Shown in pieces: positions 1-5,696 of a stretch of DNA of 10,843 bases (position 1 is its first letter; every line of letters starts with the position of its first letter). This stretch comes from JAKATY01 sp038876335 (lineage in GTDB: Archaea; Micrarchaeota; Micrarchaeia; Micrarchaeales; Micrarchaeaceae): NCBI GenBank assembly GCA_038876335.1, contig JAVYYS010000017.1, positions 1 through 10,843 of the forward strand, in the 5' to 3' direction. Position numbers and translations under genes: made by a program. A model generated the notes under the pieces. It saw nothing but the letters and a program-made list of their open reading frames with translations. It had not been told where the DNA came from and searched no databases.

Positions 1-2
1 TT

Positions 3-212
3 TTAAGGGAAGCGCACGCAAGGATCTTTAAAGGACATATAGACCTGCTAAGAAAACAAGTCAGACACGATAGCAATGTGGTGCCTTCGCCAGAAACGCC
101 CGAAAGCAACAAAAGCAAAGAGGAAACACAAACTTCTAACAAAGAGGAAACACAAACTTATGTTCCTCCCATGGTAGTAACAGAAGCCCAGCGGCGTATG
201 CGCGGCGAGTGA
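3..212 (+). CDS. C-terminal end of an unidentified protein (5' part outside window)
   Basis: An open frame enters from the left edge (first full codon at 3) and ends at TGA 210-212, giving the last 69 residues of a protein. The visible part starts with a basic, probably helical stretch (LREAHARIFKGHIDLLRKQ) and then becomes a polar, low-complexity tail rich in Lys, Glu, Thr, Gln and Ser. The tail contains KEETQT twice, encoded by a 24-base tandem repeat with identical 20-base cores at 116-135 and 140-159. It ends in a short basic segment (TEAQRRMRGE). No domain is recognisable. The tail looks like a disordered C-terminal extension. The gene converges on the PRC-barrel gene at 302. I prefer this reading to any minus-strand frame here because it is open from the edge, ends just before a non-coding gap, and its repeat preserves the frame. 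Confidence 0.6.
   Translation, partial: LREAHARIFKGHIDLLRKQVRHDSNVVPSPETPESNKSKEETQTSNKEETQTYVPPMVVTEAQRRMRGE
116..159 (+). repeat. 24-base tandem duplication in the C-terminal tail
   Basis: Two identical 20-base copies (caaagaggaaacacaaactt) lie at 116-135 and 140-159, with a period of 24 bases, exactly eight codons. The duplication gives two copies of KEETQT in the preceding partial protein and keeps it in frame. It is probably a recent slippage or duplication event in a disordered tail. Confidence 0.8.
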
Positions 213-292
213 CATCCTATCCTTATCGCACAAACACATCGATTTCAGGCTTACCTTGGCCTGATTGGAAAGCGCAATTTGGCCTAGCGGGT

Positions 293-308
293 GAGATAGT
301 GTTATCTC
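293..308 (-). terminator. Small hairpin at the 3' end of the PRC-barrel gene
   Basis: GAGATA (293-298) and TATCTC (303-308) form a perfect 6 bp stem with a four-base loop. It overlaps the TAA stop codon of the minus-strand PRC-barrel gene and lies in the gap between two convergent genes. No U-run follows on either strand. It may contribute to transcript ending or 3' end stability, but a 6 bp stem can arise by chance. Confidence 0.25.
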
Positions 309-595
309 GAAGCAAGGTCCGACACTTCTGCACTCGCCGCACTCTCCTGAGCGCGCTGCGCCTGGCCTGTGCTTGAAATCAGCACCACGTCGCCTATATT
401 CTTCACGTTCTTGAAGAGCACGCTTTTGAGCTGCAAGATTTTCTTCACTTCGTCCCTGCTCGCATTCTTCCATTCCTCAAGCAACAGCCTACTTACACTT
501 CCCTGCTCTAAATCAACAATCGCATCCCTTACCTCTCCAAGATACTGGCCGGCATCATTGTAGATGTCCATGTTATAAAGTTCAAGAATCCTCAA
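302..595 (-). CDS. Small PRC-barrel domain protein
   Basis: The 97-residue soluble protein carries one PRC-barrel domain at about residues 1-78. Seen: the N-terminal strand pair with GQYLGEVRDAIVDLEQGSV (residues 16-34), and the closing VLFKNVKNIGDVVLIS (about 59-74), typical of short archaeal PRC-barrel proteins. A 20-residue Ala/Ser/Glu-rich tail follows. Known: stand-alone archaeal PRC-barrel proteins are adaptors; the haloarchaeal CdpB proteins connect to SepF/FtsZ in cell division, and other PRC barrels bind RNA-processing factors. A division role here is only inference. The start is the TTG at 595, not the in-frame ATG at 571, because AGGTGATC (605-598) lies just before it. The gene has its own TATA box and lies downstream of dcd on the same strand. 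Confidence 0.82.
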   Translation of the reverse strand: MRILELYNMDIYNDAGQYLGEVRDAIVDLEQGSVSRLLLEEWKNASRDEVKKILQLKSVLFKNVKNIGDVVLISSTGQAQRAQESAASAEVSDLASR

Positions 596-597
596 CC

Positions 598-605
598 GAT
601 CACCT
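598..605 (-). promoter_or_regulatory. Consensus Shine-Dalgarno for the TTG start of the PRC-barrel gene
   Basis: On the minus strand AGGTGATC matches eight bases of the archaeal consensus GGAGGTGATC. Its GGTG core ends five bases before the TTG codon at 595. This decides the start and means the gene uses a weak start codon with a strong ribosome binding site. Confidence 0.65.
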
Positions 606-626
606 GAATTAATATCGTATAATAGG

Positions 627-634
627 TTTATATA
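627..634 (-). promoter_or_regulatory. TATA box of the PRC-barrel gene
   Basis: On the minus strand this reads TATATAAA within gatatataaacc, a good archaeal TATA box. Its centre is about 35 bases before the TTG start, so transcription would begin near 605, just at the Shine-Dalgarno. The gene can therefore be expressed separately from dcd. Confidence 0.5.
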
Positions 635-654
635 TCTTGCGAATTGGTCGCAGT

Positions 655-671
655 AAAAACATAAAAAAAGG
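655..671 (-). terminator. Poly-T terminator candidate downstream of dcd
   Basis: On the minus strand a run of seven T is followed by ATG and five T (read from 671 to 655), about 65 bases after the dcd stop and upstream of the PRC-barrel TATA box. Archaeal RNA polymerase ends transcription at T-rich tracts without needing a hairpin, so this is the likely end of the dcd transcript. Confidence 0.4.
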
Positions 672-736
672 AATTGCGGAAGTCCAGGCTTTTTAGAACC
701 TGAATTTTGTTAACAGGCGGCATATGCATTATGCAA

Positions 737-1273
737 CTACTCTATAACTTTTGGAGTCTTGATGCCGCGCTGATTGCTGTAGTGGCCCCTGTAGCCGCTT
801 GATGCGGCATTATCTGTCTTTATGAATACAACATGGGCAAAACGTTGCCCGGGCTTCAGAAGCAGCTTGTAGGGCGCGTTATTTATTACCTCCAATGTTA
901 CGGTGCCGTTGAACCCGGCATCTATTATCGTTGGAGGCATAGACAGTCCGTGGCGCGCCCATGTGCTCCTTAGCTCCACAAATCCGGCAATGTCCTTTGG
1001 CACAGAGATGTATTCTATTGTAGAGAGAAGAACCTGCTCATGAGGAGCAAGCACCATTTCTTTGACCCGTTTTTCTATCGTATAGATATTCTTGACGTGC
1101 TCTGGGCTTGAGGGATCAATTACCAAATCTGGCTTTTGAACCCTATGATGCGCTATCTCGCCAGCAAGCCGGAGATCGACGCCATTCTGCCTTACGGTGT
1201 CTGAATACAGGGGCCTTATCACAAGCCTCTTTCCTTTTATCATATTCTTTATGTCGAAATCCGAAAGTATCAT
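737..1273 (-). CDS. dcd: dCTP deaminase (possibly bifunctional dCTP deaminase/dUTPase)
   Basis: This cytosolic enzyme deaminates dCTP to dUTP, supplying dUMP for dTMP synthesis; some archaeal members also hydrolyse dUTP to dUMP. From ATG 1273 the protein has 178 residues, within the family range. Seen in order: N-terminal MILSDFDI, a family signature; NGVDLRL; ELRSTWARHGL, matching the RSS.AR nucleotide-binding segment; IDAGFNGTVTLEVIN, containing the conserved catalytic Glu of the LE..N motif; and the C-terminal GHYSNQRG, like the KY.NQ.G motif of known enzymes. A TTG at 1321 would add 16 residues, but the family begins at MILSD, a TATA box lies in that extension, and GTGAT precedes ATG 1273. 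It is divergent from tRNA-Glu. Whether it is bifunctional cannot be read from the sequence. Confidence 0.93.
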   Translation of the reverse strand: MILSDFDIKNMIKGKRLVIRPLYSDTVRQNGVDLRLAGEIAHHRVQKPDLVIDPSSPEHVKNIYTIEKRVKEMVLAPHEQVLLSTIEYISVPKDIAGFVELRSTWARHGLSMPPTIIDAGFNGTVTLEVINNAPYKLLLKPGQRFAHVVFIKTDNAASSGYRGHYSNQRGIKTPKVIE

Positions 1274-1303
1274 TTCATCACACGACAGATTCTCAACCAA
1301 ACC

Positions 1304-1309
1304 TATAAA
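1304..1309 (-). promoter_or_regulatory. dcd: TATA box of dcd
   Basis: On the minus strand TTTATA is centred about 33 bases before ATG 1273, predicting transcription from about 1280 with a very short leader. This supports ATG 1273 as the start, because the longer TTG-initiated version would include the promoter in its coding sequence. Confidence 0.45.
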
Positions 1310-1354
1310 TGTTTTATTCAAAATTCATACATTTTTGTATTACGTATAGAAAGG

Positions 1355-1364
1355 GATATAAAAA
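1355..1364 (+). promoter_or_regulatory. TATA box of tRNA-Glu
   Basis: GATATAAAAA matches the archaeal TATA consensus well and is preceded by the purine-rich AAAGG, in the position of a BRE. It is centred about 33 bases before the first tRNA base, placing the transcription start near 1385 with a short 5' leader for RNase P to remove. It probably also drives the glycosyltransferase-like gene directly after the tRNA, for which no separate promoter is evident. Confidence 0.65.
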
Positions 1365-1392
1365 CCCGCATCAAAATTCTCAATGGTGTTTT

Positions 1393-1467
1393 GCTCCCAT
1401 CGTCTAGCCCGGCCAAGGACATGGGGCTTTCAACCCTAAAACCTGGGTTCAAATCCCAGTGGGAGCA
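1393..1467 (+). tRNA. tRNA-Glu (anticodon TTC)
   Basis: A complete 75-base cloverleaf is present. The acceptor stem GCTCCCA/TGGGAGC is perfect (1393-1399 with 1460-1466) and discriminator A is at 1467. The D stem is GTCT/GGAC with an 11-base loop. The anticodon stem TGGGG/CCCTA carries the loop CTTTCAA with anticodon TTC, which reads GAA and GAG. A four-base variable region follows. The T stem CTGGG/CCCAG has loop TTCAAAT. There is no intron and the 3' CCA is not encoded, so it must be added by CCA-adding enzyme. The next gene's ATG follows after one base. tRNA genes are common integration sites, but no second copy of its 3' end appears in this window. Confidence 0.96.
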
Positions 1468-1468
1468 A

Positions 1469-3226
1469 ATGCAAAGATCTAAGGCTATATCATATGATAT
1501 TATGCAACTGGGAGGAAAGGCATATAAAAAAGAGATTTGGCGCGATCGCAGAATTGTTTATGCTCTGCTCGCGATCATAGTAGCATATGACATTGTGCAT
1601 TCAATAGCGTACACGCTGGGGCCTACTATGCTCAGCGAGGATTTCGCGTATGTGCTTCTTGCAATAGGGGCATTGCACGGAAATATAAGCTTTTCAAGTT
1701 TCTACATTGACGGCACCAGGATCCTGCAATACCTCCCCATCGCACTGCTTTACAAGCTCTTTGGAGTCAACATATACACTTCTTCAGCATGGAACGAAAT
1801 GATGTTCGTAGGCACTGTTCTGATTGCTTTCTTTGTTGGCAAAAGGGTTTATAGCGCGCATGCGGGACTGGTTTCGGCGCTGCTGGTAAGCTTCTTCATC
1901 CCTGCAGTTAAAAATTCTGTAACGGTAGGCATAAACGAAACGATGATGTTCTTTGTCTCGCTGACGCTGCTTGTGTTGTTATACGCAAAAGATAGAAAGT
2001 CAAAATGGCTGATGTTTGCTACTGGAGTACTTGCATTAGTCACTCCTTTGACTATACCAATCGGCATAATTGCGATAATAGCTGTTTTTATTTATGTAAT
2101 CGCTGAATTTCTTAGACACGAACTTAGTGGAGCACTCATTGCCTGGCTTTTCCTAGGAATTGTTGTGGCCTCTATGCCAATATTAGCATTCAGCTACATA
2201 AGCACAGGTAACGCACTGATAATAATACATCAAAATGCCGCATATTACTCGAACTTATCTATGACGTATACTACCTTTGGCATATTGGGCTCTCCGCCAG
2301 GCGTGTACGCAAACAGTTCCGGCAATAACGTCCAATCATACCTGCTTTTTTACCCACAGCAGATGTTTGCTTCTGGTATAGTTTCTTCGTTGAGGAATGC
2401 AATTATTACTAGAAACTTCAACCTCGCCGCATTTTGGAGACAGATATATAAGGTAAATAACAACAATTCTGGGTTTTACTTTTATGCTGTTTTTATTTCA
2501 GCGCTTATGCTGCTAATGCTTGAAGAGAAGAGGGCATATTTTCCGCTCTTTTGGCTGGCGGTTGGTTTGGGGTTTTTAGAGTTTGCGCCTATGGGCATAA
2601 CCCTTTCCCCGTTTAGGTATATTCTCATATTCAGGGCTTTTAGGTATACTACAAGCGTTGCAGTGCCTGTTGCAGTGATCATCTCTATAGCAGTAATGAA
2701 AATCGCTGGGATTGAAGGCCATGTTTCAATCATCAGCTATAATAAATGGAGAATGAAGAATGCACGCCCTCTCCATTTACCAAGAGTAGTTTTCGCTGCC
2801 GCAATAGTTGTCTTCCTTATCGCAACATCGGTACCTATAAACAACTCATGGTATTCTTACGTATACGCACAGACTTATCCATTGCACGCATTCGCAAACT
2901 ACATGAATAAGCTTAGCAACAGCACAGCTCTTTATGTGCCAGGCGGGGACTATCCTTATCTCTATACTTATATGTACAGGGACAATGTTAATAGAATAAT
3001 AATTTACAATAGCATCTACAATTGCAGTCAAATACCTTATGGGGCTTATGTCATTATACCAAATGCGACTTCTGGCTTTGCTCCTCAGCTGCCTTACGTA
3101 AACAATACGGGCATGGCATGCCCTAATTGGAAGCTTGTATTGGATGTAAATGCTAGCCCGTATATCGTTTCCCGCTCAGGCTGGCCTAAAGGCAGATATG
3201 AGCAAAGGCTTTATTACGTCAGCTAA
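1469..3226 (+). CDS. GT-C-type polytopic membrane glycosyltransferase-like protein (PMT/ArnT/STT3 fold class)
   Basis: The 585-residue protein has about 11-12 hydrophobic segments, for example near residues 29-49, 112-126, 132-147, 158-172, 181-212, 221-243, 340-351, 357-375, 395-412 and 439-455. A basic N-terminus (KKEIWRDRR) precedes the first helix. The first outside loop has the acidic motif SEDFAY (56-61), at the position of the metal- and phosphate-binding acidic residues of GT-C enzymes, which move sugars from polyprenyl-phosphate donors. GKRVYSAHAGLVSALLVS (124-141) resembles PMT/ArnT-like proteins. A C-terminal outside domain (456-585) follows, with N-glycosylation sequons at N458, N484, N518, N532, N545 and N561 and cysteines at 519 and 551. 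Donor and acceptor are unknown. ATG 1469 is the first start outside the tRNA; ATG 1502 is an alternative. It is probably cotranscribed with the tRNA. Confidence 0.72.
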   Translation: MQRSKAISYDIMQLGGKAYKKEIWRDRRIVYALLAIIVAYDIVHSIAYTLGPTMLSEDFAYVLLAIGALHGNISFSSFYIDGTRILQYLPIALLYKLFGVNIYTSSAWNEMMFVGTVLIAFFVGKRVYSAHAGLVSALLVSFFIPAVKNSVTVGINETMMFFVSLTLLVLLYAKDRKSKWLMFATGVLALVTPLTIPIGIIAIIAVFIYVIAEFLRHELSGALIAWLFLGIVVASMPILAFSYISTGNALIIIHQNAAYYSNLSMTYTTFGILGSPPGVYANSSGNNVQSYLLFYPQQMFASGIVSSLRNAIITRNFNLAAFWRQIYKVNNNNSGFYFYAVFISALMLLMLEEKRAYFPLFWLAVGLGFLEFAPMGITLSPFRYILIFRAFRYTTSVAVPVAVIISIAVMKIAGIEGHVSIISYNKWRMKNARPLHLPRVVFAAAIVVFLIATSVPINNSWYSYVYAQTYPLHAFANYMNKLSNSTALYVPGGDYPYLYTYMYRDNVNRIIIYNSIYNCSQIPYGAYVIIPNATSGFAPQLPYVNNTGMACPNWKLVLDVNASPYIVSRSGWPKGRYEQRLYYVS

Positions 3227-3266
3227 ATCCTAGCTCATCATGCAGTTCAGCACCGCAATGCAGCAT

Positions 3267-3295
3267 CCTTAGGCTAAATCTGTGGGCTTCTAAGG
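3267..3295 (+). terminator. Weak inverted repeat after the glycosyltransferase-like gene
   Basis: CCTTAG (3267-3272) and CTAAGG (3290-3295) are perfectly complementary with a 17-base loop, 40-70 bases after the stop codon. There is no strong T-run behind it. The rest of 3227-3380 shows no open frame or RNA I can support. Confidence 0.2.
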
Positions 3296-3381
3296 TAGAA
3301 AGAGGCACTGGCTGGCCATTACGCAATAACAGTAGGGTTCTAATTTTACCGCACTGGACAGAGATGAGCGCCTTAACGGAT

Positions 3382-3429
3382 AAGTATTTAAATTTATACT
3401 TTTATAAACTATTATATACTTTAGTATAT
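3382..3429 (+). promoter_or_regulatory. Two AGTAT/ATACT inverted repeats flanking the operon TATA box (candidate operators)
   Basis: The first inverted repeat is AAGTAT (3382-3387) with ATACTT (3396-3401), separated by eight bases. The second is ATATACT (3414-3420), TT, AGTATAT (3423-3429), a perfect 7+2+7 palindrome. Their centres are 30 bases apart, about three helical turns, and they bracket the TATA-like TTTATAAA at 3401-3408. The arms share the AGTAT/ATACT core, so a dimeric regulator could occupy both and block transcription factor or polymerase binding. The region is AT-rich, so chance palindromes are possible. Confidence 0.4.
3401..3408 (+). promoter_or_regulatory. TATA box of the secretion-like operon
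   Basis: TTTATAAA is centred about 35 bases before ATG 3440 and 29 before GTG 3434, so transcription would start near 3430 with a very short leader. It is the only clear promoter for the + strand genes that follow, whose junctions are overlapping or only a few bases long. Confidence 0.5.
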
Positions 3430-3439
3430 TGGTGTGGAT

Positions 3440-3877
3440 ATGTGGGATATTGCTGAGAATGGGGATGCTACCACTGCGTATGGAACAAATAGATTGAGGC
3501 GTGGGTGGGTCGCTTCAGCACACGCAGTGGGTAGTAGAATAGGCCACCTGCTTGCGCCGACGCTCTTCATGCTGTTTTTCATCCATGTCTCTTACGGCGC
3601 GGGGAGCGTGCAGCTGCTCTCCCAACTCGAATATATAAAAACAGTGCTTTCGCAGGTCGGCCCCGCCCTGAGCGCGGTGCTGTTCGTAGTCGCGGGCATT
3701 TTCTACGCGATAGGGCAGATGCTTCCACCGGACAAGAAAGCCAATTTTCATACCACTGCAATAAACATAATCATAGGCGCAATTGTGGTTGGCATACTCA
3801 GCGTAGCATCAACTTCCCTCGCTGCGGCATCCACGCATCTGCTCAGCAACTTCACTGCCGCGAATGCGGCAGTATGA
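3440..3877 (+). CDS. VirB2/TrbC-like pilin (candidate conjugative-type pilus subunit)
   Basis: The 145-residue protein has three hydrophobic segments. A polar, basic N-terminus of about 35 residues leads to a signal-like segment (LLAPTLFMLFFIHVSYGAG, about 37-55), with a possible signal peptidase site after SYGA. The mature part has two helices (about 75-95 and 104-126) joined by the short charged loop LPPDKKANFH. That pattern, a long signal plus two helices with a charged turn, is that of VirB2/TrbC pilins, which form the pilus of type IV secretion and of archaeal DNA-import systems (CedA1-like). Sequence identity to known pilins is not claimed. ATG 3440 is chosen because GGTG (3431-3434) sits five bases before it; GTG 3434 would add two residues. 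The stop overlaps a downstream ATG as ATGA (3874-3877). It is first in the operon, as expected for the most abundant subunit. Confidence 0.65.
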   Translation: MWDIAENGDATTAYGTNRLRRGWVASAHAVGSRIGHLLAPTLFMLFFIHVSYGAGSVQLLSQLEYIKTVLSQVGPALSAVLFVVAGIFYAIGQMLPPDKKANFHTTAINIIIGAIVVGILSVASTSLAAASTHLLSNFTAANAAV

Positions 3878-3895
3878 ATCTGAACCCGTGGTTGT

Positions 3896-4927
3896 TTGAC
3901 TTACTTTCCAGGCTACACCATCGCGGTAGCAATCATTGCAATAATGCTTGCGGTGTCTGGAATCCTACTTGGCATGGGATACGCGCTTGACGACAGAAAG
4001 CTCAAAGAGCTTGGCAGGTCAGAGCTGGTGCAATCGCTAATAAATGGGGTGATTGTGGGGTCGTTGATGCTGGCCTTCAGCCAGGGAGGACTTGTTGTAT
4101 CCCTGATTGACTCTATAGCGGCGATGCCGAACACAGCTTCGTGCACGGGGGCGCTGGGCTCAAACACAGCGATATGCTTTGCATACAACTATCTAGCAGG
4201 GATCGCGCCTGTAACTGTAAATGGCGTCCAGCACCAAACCTTGCTCAGCTCCGCACTCACGCTGCTTGCTCCGCTCTCTCTGCTTTATGTTGTGATTGCG
4301 GTAATTGGAGCACTGAAGATAAGCATAATAGCGGTGTCTTTCTCATTTTCAGGCATACTGACGCCGCTTCTCTCGCAACTTAACTACGCGATAAGCGCAA
4401 TCGTGTTCGCGATAACGGGCATAGAGGTGCAGGCAGTATTGCTGAAGTTCGTAGGGCTTACTGCGGTGCCTGTGCTGCTTCCAGCGGGTATAGTGCTGCG
4501 CACCTTCTACTTCACGCGCAGGCTGGGCGGAGCAATAATAGCGGTCGCAATAGGTCTCTTCGCCGTATTTCCCCTTACCTACTTACTCGACGCGCAGCTG
4601 ACAGGAGAATATTCGAATACAATAAACTCTAGTGCGATAAGCTCGCTTGCATTAAACGCCACGCAGGTAAAGAATGCACTTGCAGGTGAAAGCGTGCATA
4701 ACAACTCTACAAGCCTCAATTTTCTGGACCCTGTTATAAATGTTCTTGGGGGACTTATGGTACAGGTAGAGGGCGCGATGGAAAGGCTGGTAAATTATAT
4801 AGCGTTGTTGATAGTTGAGGTGTTCTTTCTGCCTACATTCAGCGTTATACTTACGATTGTATCAATAAGGGAACTGGCAAGAATCATGGGCAGCGAGATC
4901 TCATTCGGCAGGTTTGATATTTTCTAG
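3896..4927 (+). CDS. Polytopic membrane channel protein, VirB6/CedA-like
   Basis: The 343-residue protein has about seven hydrophobic segments (near 7-29, 47-70, 117-141, 143-159, 164-189, 211-231 and 297-324). An outside loop at about 75-115 has cysteines at 83 and 94 that could form a disulfide. LPAGIVLRTFYFTRRLGG (195-212) is a striking central motif; a second polar outside region (232-296) is rich in sequons. Position after a pilin and before VirB4-like genes, with this topology, suggests the VirB6/CedA role of membrane channel. Start problem: in this frame only TTG 3896 is available, without a convincing ribosome binding site and behind a stop at 3881. ATG 3874, overlapping the pilin stop as ATGA, opens the sensible N-terminus MNLNPWLFD in another frame, and removing one T near 3901-3904 would join the two. 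The gene may be longer at its N-terminus than given. Confidence 0.66.
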   Translation: MTYFPGYTIAVAIIAIMLAVSGILLGMGYALDDRKLKELGRSELVQSLINGVIVGSLMLAFSQGGLVVSLIDSIAAMPNTASCTGALGSNTAICFAYNYLAGIAPVTVNGVQHQTLLSSALTLLAPLSLLYVVIAVIGALKISIIAVSFSFSGILTPLLSQLNYAISAIVFAITGIEVQAVLLKFVGLTAVPVLLPAGIVLRTFYFTRRLGGAIIAVAIGLFAVFPLTYLLDAQLTGEYSNTINSSAISSLALNATQVKNALAGESVHNNSTSLNFLDPVINVLGGLMVQVEGAMERLVNYIALLIVEVFFLPTFSVILTIVSIRELARIMGSEISFGRFDIF

Positions 4928-4934
4928 GGATCGC

Positions 4935-5696
4935 ATGGAGAAGTATGCAAATGTTGAGTACTTTATCATAGCTGTTTCGGGTTTGGCTATAATCGTGGGA
5001 GCCGTGCTTCTAAACCTATTCATAGCCACTTCTGGAGCCGTGGCATTGCTTATGCTGGTCATTCTTCACTACTTCAAGGAATACATTGACGCGTTTATCT
5101 TCAGGCATAGCGGTGCTATGCAGCTCATTGGAGAATACGAGCTTAGAGGAGAAAGGGAGGCCGCAGTGCTGAAGGTAGGAAAGAGGTATGTGGCGACGGC
5201 GTGTGTGATTATAGAAGCGGGGCAGGAGCAGGATGGTATAGGAAAAGAAAAGATAGAAAACGCGATAGCGCGTATCTCGTATCCATTCAAGCTCACCCTT
5301 GCGGTGGAAAGATTTAACACCGAGAGGATCCTTGACAGGCTGCAGACAAAAAGAAGCATGAAGGAGAAGGAGCTGAGCAGGGTAGAAAGCGCCGGGCATG
5401 GTAGGGGCCTTGCAAAGTCAATGAGCATAAGAAGGGAGCTGGAAAGCATAGACCATGACCTGAAAAGCATAATCGGCGGCGCTGTTCCAATGAAGATAAG
5501 ATATTATGCTATGGTAAGTACGGCTGACGAAAGGCGCTTTGCGGCAGAAGAGGGGGCAGTTGCGAGGGCGAAGTCACTTGCTTCTGTGCTAGGGGGCATG
5601 TTTGGAGCTGGAGCAAGCATTGCACGCGGAAACGAGCTAGTGCAGCTCTTGAAGTTTGACTCAATTCTAATGGAGGAACACGATGAGGCAATATAG
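4935..5696 (+). CDS. VirB3-like membrane anchor fused to a VirB4-N-terminal-like domain
   Basis: The 253-residue protein begins with two closely spaced hydrophobic helices (about 9-32 and 34-48), as in VirB3/PrgI proteins. A cytosolic region of about 200 residues follows: strands around GEYELRGEREAAVLKVG (66-82) and YVATACVIIE (85-94), a charged helix (129-180) and KIRYYAMVST (187-196), ending in AEEGAVARAKSLASVLGGMF and NELVQLLKF. This order of strands, long helix, a second strand with D/E.R.A and an Ala-rich helix is reminiscent of the N-terminal domain of VirB4/TraC. The ATPase part is missing and lies in the next gene. ATG 4935 is preferred to the in-frame TTG 4914, which lies inside the upstream gene, because AGGGATC precedes it. 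The stop overlaps the next gene by 14 bases. The family call rests on pattern and context, not alignment. Confidence 0.55.
   Translation: MEKYANVEYFIIAVSGLAIIVGAVLLNLFIATSGAVALLMLVILHYFKEYIDAFIFRHSGAMQLIGEYELRGEREAAVLKVGKRYVATACVIIEAGQEQDGIGKEKIENAIARISYPFKLTLAVERFNTERILDRLQTKRSMKEKELSRVESAGHGRGLAKSMSIRRELESIDHDLKSIIGGAVPMKIRYYAMVSTADERRFAAEEGAVARAKSLASVLGGMFGAGASIARGNELVQLLKFDSILMEEHDEAI
5672..5676 (+). promoter_or_regulatory. Shine-Dalgarno of the first ATPase gene
   Basis: GGAGG lies six bases before ATG 5683, inside the end of the preceding gene. This strong site shows the ATPase is started independently and is not the remnant of a frameshifted longer gene. Confidence 0.65.

Noticed and set aside
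116..159. Start of a CRISPR array
   Set aside because: Only two copies, a four-base gap and preserved reading frame; this is a coding tandem repeat.
245..264. Hairpin TCAGGC/GCCTGA as a terminator of the left-edge gene
   Set aside because: A 6 bp stem with an eight-base loop and no T-run after it is within chance expectation.
48..473. A 141-codon open frame on the minus strand
   Set aside because: It overlaps both the + strand partial gene and the PRC-barrel gene, has no recognisable domain, and half its sequence comes from the complement of the tandem repeat.
1274..1321. TTG start at 1321 for dCTP deaminase
   Set aside because: Family members begin at MILSD, and the extension contains the likely TATA box.
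1393..1467. tRNA-Glu as the attachment site of an integrated element carrying the secretion-like operon
   Set aside because: No second copy of the tRNA 3' end and no integrase gene are seen in this window; the right boundary lies outside, so it stays open but unsupported.
1391..1468. TTG start at 1391 extending the glycosyltransferase-like protein by 26 residues
   Set aside because: The extension is the translated tRNA-Glu gene, which has a perfect cloverleaf.
3340..3362. T-arm-like sequence GGGTTCTAA as a tRNA remnant
   Set aside because: The stem does not pair properly and no acceptor or anticodon arm is present around it.
5016..5470. Two long minus-strand open frames opposite the VirB3-like gene
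   Set aside because: Both are antisense to a well-supported gene and read as low-complexity Ser/Leu/Cys-rich shadow sequence without start signals.
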